From Magnetococcales bacterium (GTDB taxonomy: Bacteria; Pseudomonadota; Magnetococcia; Magnetococcales; JADFWU01), in contig JADFWU010000006.1 in assembly GCA_015234045.1 (NCBI GenBank), forward strand, positions 1 to 64,000: 64,000 nt of DNA, read 5' to 3'. A program made the position numbers and the translations under genes. Below, in pieces: positions 59,798-64,000 of this stretch. Below the pieces are notes generated by a model that worked only from the letters and a program-made list of their open reading frames with translations, was not told the DNA's origin and did no database searches. The stretch's first letter is position 1. Every line of letters starts with the position of its first letter.

Positions 59798-61696
59798 TTA
59801 TTTAGCGAATAAAATTTCATGAACACGTTGCGCCAATATTTCACGGGAAACCGGTTTTTGCAGATAGCCAACAAATCCCAACGCCTTCGCTTGATCAGCA
59901 GTTAACGCCTCGGAATAACCAGTACATACCAGCACCGGAAATACCGATACCAATCCCTTAACATGCGCTAGAAGATCTACACCACTCAGACCAGGCATGG
60001 TCTGGTCAGTAATCATCAAATCCACCTCATCTGAATGACTGGTCAGATAGGTCAGAGCCTCCGTAGGATCAGTAAACCCTTTTACCGAATATCCCAACCG
60101 CACCAATGTGGCAACAGTCATCCGCACCAATGCATCTTCATCATCAACAAACACAATTCGACCATGGCCCAGTGGCGCATGCGTTTGATCTGGTGTTGAA
60201 TCCACCTCAACATCATGGGGTATTGCTGGAAAATATACCCGAAAGACGGTTCCGAAATCGGGCTTACTTTCAACAGTAATAACACCCTTGTGCGCCGCCA
60301 CAATGCCATGCACCACCGACAAGCCCAATCCTGTTCCCTGACCTAACACCTTGGTAGTAAAAAAAGGATCAAAGATTCGTTCCTGAATTTCAGGCCCCAT
60401 ACCAACACCGTTATCCCGCACTGTTAGCATGACAAATTCTGAATCGTTCAACTCATACTGATCCAAGAAGTGCTTATCAGGGTGAACCATCTGTACAGAC
60501 ATCTCCAACACCCCGTTGCGCCCTTCAACCGAATGGGCAGCGTTGGTCATGAGATTGATCAATACCTGATGGATCTGGCTGGGATCAGCATTAATCGGTC
60601 GCAGTTGATTCGCCACACGGGATTCAATGGCAACCGAAGAGGGCAATGTTGCCCGCATGAACTTCACCACCTCTTTTGCAATTGGTCCCATATTCATGGG
60701 CTGATACCGCTTTTCATCCTGACGACTAAAAGTCAGCAGCTGTGCGACCAGATCCCGCGCCCGCACACCAGAACGAAATATCTCTTCCAGATAGCCCAAT
60801 ACCGGCTCTTCATCAACATAGTCTTGAGCCAGTTCGGAGTAACCCATAACCGCACCAAGGATGTTATTAAAATCATGGGCAATGCCACCAGCCAAAGTCC
60901 CAATAGCCTCCAACTTTTGCGACTGACGCAACATACGCTCCAGCTGGTTTTCTCGTGTCATATCCCGATATACCGCGACAAAATTGCTGATCTCGCCCGT
61001 TGCATCACGAAGTGGCGAGATAATCGCATCCACTTCAAAAGTGGTGCCCATCTTGTGTCGATTTACAATACGTCCATGCCAACTTTCACCTCGCAACAGC
61101 GTTTGCCAAAGATCTTGATAGAAGAGCGCATTATGGTGATTACTCTTCAGAAACCGCGTTGTTTTCCCTTCTATCTCTTTAGCCGAAAAGCCACTCACAT
61201 GTTCAAAGGCCGGGTTGGTGTATTGGATATGACCATTGGCATCCGTAATCAACACCATTTCATTGGCTTGCTCCACCACAGCTGCCAAACGATCCCTTTC
61301 CCAAGCTACATCCTGTTGCTGTGTCTGTTTTCCTACCGCCTCTATCAGTGCAATTTCCAAACGATCCAGATTTGAGAATGGAATCACATCGACAACACCG
61401 GCACGCATCAATGCAACCGCTTGCTGCGTCTCAATGTTATCTGAAATAACAAATACCGGTAGAACCAACTGTCTATTGGAGAACAATTCAAGCATCTGAA
61501 AAGGCTCAACATGAGCAATATCATATCCAAACACAACCGCATCGAACTGATGGGTAGCCAAACTGGCAACCAGGGTGTTTGTATCAATCACTATTTTCCA
61601 GACAGGTTGGATGGTCCCGAATTCGTGCAGGTATAATGATTGACTCAGTGCCTTTTCAGGACCATCAACAACAAGAATCTGAATGGGTTTGACCAT
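59798..61696 (-). CDS. Hybrid histidine kinase (receiver-like, PAS, kinase, receiver)
   Basis: The 632-residue soluble protein has an N-terminal receiver-like domain (IQILVVDGPEKALSQSLYLH; the Asp site is altered), a PAS/PAC domain (VLITDANGHIQYTNPAFEHV), and a HisKA H-box GGIAHDFNNILGAVMGYSEL. The ATPase domain has N-box MTNAAHSV, VRDNGVGMG, FDPFFTTK and GQGTGLGLSVVHG. The C-terminal receiver (GRIVFVDDEDALVRMTV, DLMITDQTMPGLSG, QKPVSRE) is intact. No membrane segments are seen, so it senses inside the cell. It may be the partner of the converging NtrC-type regulator. Confidence 0.94.
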   Translation of the reverse strand: MVKPIQILVVDGPEKALSQSLYLHEFGTIQPVWKIVIDTNTLVASLATHQFDAVVFGYDIAHVEPFQMLELFSNRQLVLPVFVISDNIETQQAVALMRAGVVDVIPFSNLDRLEIALIEAVGKQTQQQDVAWERDRLAAVVEQANEMVLITDANGHIQYTNPAFEHVSGFSAKEIEGKTTRFLKSNHHNALFYQDLWQTLLRGESWHGRIVNRHKMGTTFEVDAIISPLRDATGEISNFVAVYRDMTRENQLERMLRQSQKLEAIGTLAGGIAHDFNNILGAVMGYSELAQDYVDEEPVLGYLEEIFRSGVRARDLVAQLLTFSRQDEKRYQPMNMGPIAKEVVKFMRATLPSSVAIESRVANQLRPINADPSQIHQVLINLMTNAAHSVEGRNGVLEMSVQMVHPDKHFLDQYELNDSEFVMLTVRDNGVGMGPEIQERIFDPFFTTKVLGQGTGLGLSVVHGIVAAHKGVITVESKPDFGTVFRVYFPAIPHDVEVDSTPDQTHAPLGHGRIVFVDDEDALVRMTVATLVRLGYSVKGFTDPTEALTYLTSHSDEVDLMITDQTMPGLSGVDLLAHVKGLVSVFPVLVCTGYSEALTADQAKALGFVGYLQKPVSREILAQRVHEILFAK

Positions 61697-61739
61697 CGGT
61701 ATTATTCCAGAATAATTGGCATTATTGCGTCACAAGGCA

Positions 61740-63731
61740 TCACTCCTCCAAAGCCTGTCGTGCCTCTTGTGCTTCCTGCTCATGGGTTTCAATGGCAAGC
61801 GTTATCTCTTCCCACTGTTCCATTTTGACATTAAGACTTTGTTCAATAATTCTATTTTTATCTAACAATTCAGACAGTTGAATCTTATTTTCTGACTCAT
61901 ACAAGGTTGTGTCTGCCAGCTGTTCATCCAGACTGTTTTTCTGCTCTTCCAGGCTGTTGATATCCGATTCCAATTTGGATAGCTTCTTACGCAATGAACG
62001 GGTTTGTTGATGCAGCTGATTACGAATTTTAGCTTCCTGGCGCTTGCGGTCTCGGCGATCAGTAGTATCACGCATTTTAGCTGGCGCATTGGTTTCCGAT
62101 GCAGTGTTTGATCGAACCGGATCCCGCTTACCTGCCACCTGTTCCAGGTAGTCATCCAACGTACCATCCATTTCAACAATCTTTTTATCACCGATCAGCC
62201 AGTGTCCGGTACAAACATTTTCCTGTAATGCCCGATCATGGGAGACCAGTATCAACGTACCAGCATAGTCGGCCAGCCCCTCTTCCAATGCGGCCCGAGA
62301 TGCCATATCCAGATGGTTTGTCGGCTCGTCCAACAGCAAGACATTGGCACCAGATAAAAACAAACGCGCCAAGGCCAAACGGGCTTTCTCACCACCTGAA
62401 AGCACTGAAACCTGTTTGAATACCGTTTCCCCTGAAAAAAGAAACCCGCCCAATACCGACCGCAATGCGGTTTCATTGATACGACGATCCGCCAACTCTC
62501 CAGCGGACTCCAGAACAGTCTGCTCCGGCTTCAACGCTTCCAAAGCATGTTGGGCAAAGTAGGCCACCTTGACCCGGTCGCCACGGATAATCTGTCCTTC
62601 AGAGGGTTCCAACTGACCGGACAACAGTTTCAGAAGTGTCGTTTTACCGGCACCATTGGGACCGAGCAAACCGATTTTCTGACCTCTTTCCATGCTCAAA
62701 TGCACACCGCTGAATACGGTATGATCATCAAAAGCATGTCCCACTTGGCGCAACGCCATGGTTTCCCGTGCACAGGCTGGCGGTTCAGGCAGGCGAATTC
62801 GAGCAATCTCCTGACTGCTTTGCGGCATTTTGATTTGGTCGATCTTGGCCAATTGCTTGACCCGGCTTTGAACCTGACGCGCTTTAGTCGCTTTGGCTCG
62901 GAAGCGTCGAATAAATTGATCCAACGCTTCAATCCGTTTGGACTGCTTGACCGCCTCTTTTTCCAATCGGCTCAACATATCGGCTTTTTGCACTACATAA
63001 TCATCAAATGTTCCGACATAACGGGTCAACGCCCCCTGCTCCATCTCAACGGTAACCTGGGATACCCGATTTAAAAAATCCCGATCATGAGAAATGATAA
63101 TCAGTGTGCCGGGCAGTCGGCCAATATAGTTTTCAAACCACTGAATGGATTCGATATCGAGATGGTTTGTCGGTTCATCCAACAACATCAGATCAGCACG
63201 GGAAAACAGCAATTGCGCTAAAGCAACCCGCATACGCCAACCACCAGAAAAATCACCCAATGGCCGATCAAGATCACCATTTTCAAAGCCAAGTCCCAAC
63301 AGCAACGCACCGGCACGCGACTCCGCTTCATAACCGCCAATCTCTTCCAAGCGGTGGTCCACAACACCCCACGCCTCTGCTAACTGGCTGGTCTCTGTAC
63401 CTGCCACTGCATGGTTCATATTTGTTTGCAGTTGGTCACGCTGTTGGCGCAATGCGATGAGTTCTTCATCGCCATGCAAAACGGTTTGTATCAACGAAAG
63501 ATCAGAGGATGCCAACTCCTGACGCAGCACGCCAATTCTAGCCCGCTCCCTGACAATCAAATCCCCTTCGTCAAATGGCTCACGCGCCTCAATCATACGA
63601 AAAAGGGTCGTTTTCCCGGTCCCATTTGGCCCGATCAGACTCACCTTCTCACCGGGATGGATCACCAGATTACTGTCCTCTAGAATGGTCTGAGGGCCAA
63701 AAGTTTTGGTCAGCCCCTTTATTCTCAGCAT
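61740..63731 (-). CDS. ABC-F family ATPase (Uup/YheS-like)
   Basis: The 663-residue protein has two ABC domains without membrane parts. Walker A boxes are LIGPNGTGKTTLFRMIEA and LLGPNGAGKTTLLKLL, signatures DFSGGWRMRVALAQLL and LSGGEKARLALARLFL, and both DEPTNHLD boxes. The interdomain linker is basic (QFIRRFRAKATKARQVQSRV). A C-terminal coiled coil (SLRKKLSKLESDINSLEEQK) is like that of Uup. ABC-F proteins act on the ribosome. The start ATG at 63731 begins MLRIKGLTKTFGPQ. Confidence 0.95.
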   Translation of the reverse strand: MLRIKGLTKTFGPQTILEDSNLVIHPGEKVSLIGPNGTGKTTLFRMIEAREPFDEGDLIVRERARIGVLRQELASSDLSLIQTVLHGDEELIALRQQRDQLQTNMNHAVAGTETSQLAEAWGVVDHRLEEIGGYEAESRAGALLLGLGFENGDLDRPLGDFSGGWRMRVALAQLLFSRADLMLLDEPTNHLDIESIQWFENYIGRLPGTLIIISHDRDFLNRVSQVTVEMEQGALTRYVGTFDDYVVQKADMLSRLEKEAVKQSKRIEALDQFIRRFRAKATKARQVQSRVKQLAKIDQIKMPQSSQEIARIRLPEPPACARETMALRQVGHAFDDHTVFSGVHLSMERGQKIGLLGPNGAGKTTLLKLLSGQLEPSEGQIIRGDRVKVAYFAQHALEALKPEQTVLESAGELADRRINETALRSVLGGFLFSGETVFKQVSVLSGGEKARLALARLFLSGANVLLLDEPTNHLDMASRAALEEGLADYAGTLILVSHDRALQENVCTGHWLIGDKKIVEMDGTLDDYLEQVAGKRDPVRSNTASETNAPAKMRDTTDRRDRKRQEAKIRNQLHQQTRSLRKKLSKLESDINSLEEQKNSLDEQLADTTLYESENKIQLSELLDKNRIIEQSLNVKMEQWEEITLAIETHEQEAQEARQALEE

Positions 63732-63824
63732 TGTCTATGCTCCGCAGTATTCATTGCTTTGTGTGGAAACCCCTTCTTTGCGTGGCCCATCAGATACTCT
63801 GTTCAGGTAATAATTGAATTTTCT

Positions 63825-63856
63825 ATTCAGATCTGGTCCAATTCAGATCTGGTCCA
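63825..63856. repeat. 16-bp tandem duplication
   Basis: ATTCAGATCTGGTCCA occurs twice in a row (63825-63840, 63841-63856), followed by ATTCAACAGGACCA. It lies in the divergent promoter region between the ABC-F gene and the gene at the right edge, so it may be an operator pair. Confidence 0.75.
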
Positions 63857-63922
63857 ATTCAACAGGACCATGCAGATTCGTTTGAATCCGTCCCCTTCTG
63901 CTCAGATAGGCATTGCAAAATC

Positions 63923-64000
63923 ATGAAAAGTCGTTCATTTGGACCATTAAAACCGAAACGCTCAACCAACAGCGAATCCTCCCTGGATAAAATCGTCCAG
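63923..64000 (+). CDS. Start of a rightward gene, partial
   Basis: An ATG at 63923 opens a frame with no stop up to the window end (26 codons, MKSRSFGPLKPKRSTNSESS). The basic, Ser-rich start and its divergent position from the ABC-F gene fit the beginning of a real protein, for example a DciA/DUF721-like one, but 26 residues do not allow a family assignment. Confidence 0.4.
   Translation, partial: MKSRSFGPLKPKRSTNSESSLDKIVQ

Noticed and set aside
60470-61375. 301-codon plus-strand frame opposite the histidine kinase
   Set aside because: The kinase on the minus strand has all motifs; the plus frame is rich in His/Gln/Arg as expected of an antisense shadow.

Overview
The window looks like chromosome of a Gram-negative, Pseudomonadota-type bacterium. 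The evidence is a MinCDE division-site cluster, a sigma-54 NtrC-type activator, a membrane-anchored multihaem cytochrome, REP-type transposase remnants and accessory genes (a DUF2787 protein, an initiator-like protein) usual in integrative elements of gammaproteobacteria. I cannot fix a genus. A V-type ATPase operon and a two-haem-type cytochrome b next to an 8-haem cytochrome c suggest an organism with flexible energy metabolism.

Region 1 (1-28705). The C-terminal end of rsgA is followed by a tRNA-Arg(ACG) gene, which is the insertion site of a 28.4 kb integrative element. A 47-bp direct repeat of the tRNA 3' half (238-284 and 28659-28705) marks attL and attR. The integrase sits beside the tRNA. 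The element carries its own replication set: a leftward gene train with a family-B DNA polymerase that appears split into two overlapping genes exactly at catalytic motif C (3953-5728 and 2835-3956), a ParB-like protein, and a large archaeo-eukaryotic-type primase fused to a UL9-like helicase (19562-22837). The helicase gene is followed by about 620 bp of repeated hairpins that look like an origin. It also carries a defence cassette: a type I restriction-modification operon with an embedded Mrr-like nuclease gene and an Abi_C-type abortive infection gene. An initiator-like protein, a DUF2787 protein, a degenerate serine-recombinase-like protein and a second small tyrosine recombinase complete it. 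I see no capsid, relaxase or conjugation genes. The closest known concept is the pipolin (an integrated element encoding its own PolB), but here the polymerase is a different, phi29-like form, is split, and comes with a primase-helicase. This is the most novel part of the window.

Region 2 (28.7-37.4 kb) is a patchwork. It contains a cytochrome c / cytochrome b / rhodanese group, a cold-shock protein, several decayed genes (truncated LON-domain protein, DmsC-like tail, antitoxin fragment), a PPK2-family protein that lacks both expected catalytic aspartates, a ParDE module, a possible nuclease, a secreted thermonuclease and short inverted-repeat (MITE-like) elements.

Region 3 (37.5-44.9 kb) is a leftward V-type ATPase operon in the order D-I-K-E-(DUF2764)-A-B. 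Region 4 (45-47.7 kb) is a repeat-rich accessory area with a REP-transposase remnant, an unknown two-gene module, a free-standing Mrr-like nuclease and an orphan Phd-type antitoxin.

Region 5 (47.7-64 kb) is mostly housekeeping. It holds a secreted beta-helix protein, a DUF255 thioredoxin-domain protein, RecQ, a Na/Ca-exchanger-type protein, minC-minD-minE, an ankyrin protein, an NtrC-type regulator converging on a hybrid histidine kinase, an ABC-F ATPase and the start of one more gene at the right edge. A MITE remnant lies just upstream of the NtrC gene and probably inflates its apparent open frame.
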